DNA of 24,322 bases from UMGS1696 sp964430105 (GTDB lineage Bacteria > Bacillota > Clostridia > Oscillospirales > CAG-272), in assembly GCA_964430105.1 (NCBI GenBank), contig CAYSEF010000029.1, positions 1-24,322 of the forward strand, given 5' to 3'. The translations under genes were made by a program, and so were the position numbers. This document shows positions 24,297-24,322 of this stretch, piece after piece. The notes under the pieces were generated by a model. The model made no database searches. It was not told the DNA's origin and worked only from the letters and a program-made list of their open reading frames with translations. The stretch's first letter is position 1; each line of letters opens with the position of its first letter.

Positions 24297-24322
24297 TTGA
24301 CAAAGTGGGGATAAGATGGTAT
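24297..24322 (+). promoter_or_regulatory. Truncated + strand promoter, mraZ-type
   Basis: TTGACA (24297-24302), a 17-base spacer and the first three bases (TAT) of a -10 with TG before it reach the window edge. Between them AAGTGGGGAT is followed by the partial repeat AAGATGGTAT. GTGGG repeats spaced about 10 bases apart in a promoter are the mark of MraZ autoregulation. The gene itself lies outside the window. Confidence 0.5.

Noticed and set aside
1..24322. Mobile elements, CRISPR arrays or horizontally acquired island
   Set aside because: No transposase, integrase, spaced direct repeats or abrupt composition change was seen; gene content is ordinary chromosomal.

Overview
The window reads as a chromosomal segment of a low-to-moderate GC, spore-forming Clostridia, most likely in the Oscillospiraceae/Ruminococcaceae. 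This rests on the gene content: a gpr-spoIIP pair, a SigH-like sigma factor, mini-RNase III, a clostridial DUF4364 protein, the TIGR03960-type radical SAM protein and DUF421. Seven strong predicted sigma-A promoters all carry a TGn extended -10. I see no phage genes, insertion sequences, CRISPR arrays, rRNA or canonical tRNA. The species is not determined.

Layout. Bases 1-4093 (+): the possible tail of an upstream gene, a 1193-residue membrane transglutaminase-like protein with a large Lys/Ala-rich insert, and mini-RNase III, closed by a hairpin terminator. 4227-6742 (+): a flagellin lysine-N-methylase (FliB) family protein and homoserine dehydrogenase under its own promoter. 6892-9496 (-): an exported CotH-family protein and a type II pantothenate kinase homologue, each with its own promoter. 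9608-10456 (+): a HAD-IIA phosphatase, divergent from the kinase, with interleaved promoters. 10457-12542 (-): spoIIP and gpr, with a good sigma-E-like promoter in front of spoIIP. 12839-16678 (+): an orphan oligopeptide-binding lipoprotein, a DUF4364 protein, a SigH-like sigma factor, and a double zinc-ribbon protein preceded by a tRNA-like structured leader. 16971-23462 (+): RlmB-type rRNA methyltransferase, a large eight-helix membrane protein, and a radical SAM/DUF2344 protein. 23543-24214 (-): a DUF421 (YetF-like) membrane protein. The right edge cuts through a + strand promoter of the kind found before mraZ.

Most interesting. The membrane protein at 17971-20784 has the helix order of a P1B-type ATPase (4+2+2). 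Its residue spacing fits around the phosphorylation site, but every catalytic motif is eroded: CPC to APL, DKTGT to DDKNV, HP to GP, TGD to TYD, with no GDGxND. It also carries a long acidic N-terminal tail. It looks like a retained pseudo-ATPase with a non-transport role. The second lead is the tRNA-like leader of the zinc-ribbon gene (16289-16381). The third is the hairpin-controlled start region of the radical SAM gene (20813-20858).

How the genes relate. Most are independent housekeeping units rather than one pathway. Sporulation and cell-envelope functions recur (SpoIIP, GPR, SigH-like factor), as do RNA-processing enzymes (mini-RNase III, RlmB). No region longer than 300 bases lacks a gene.
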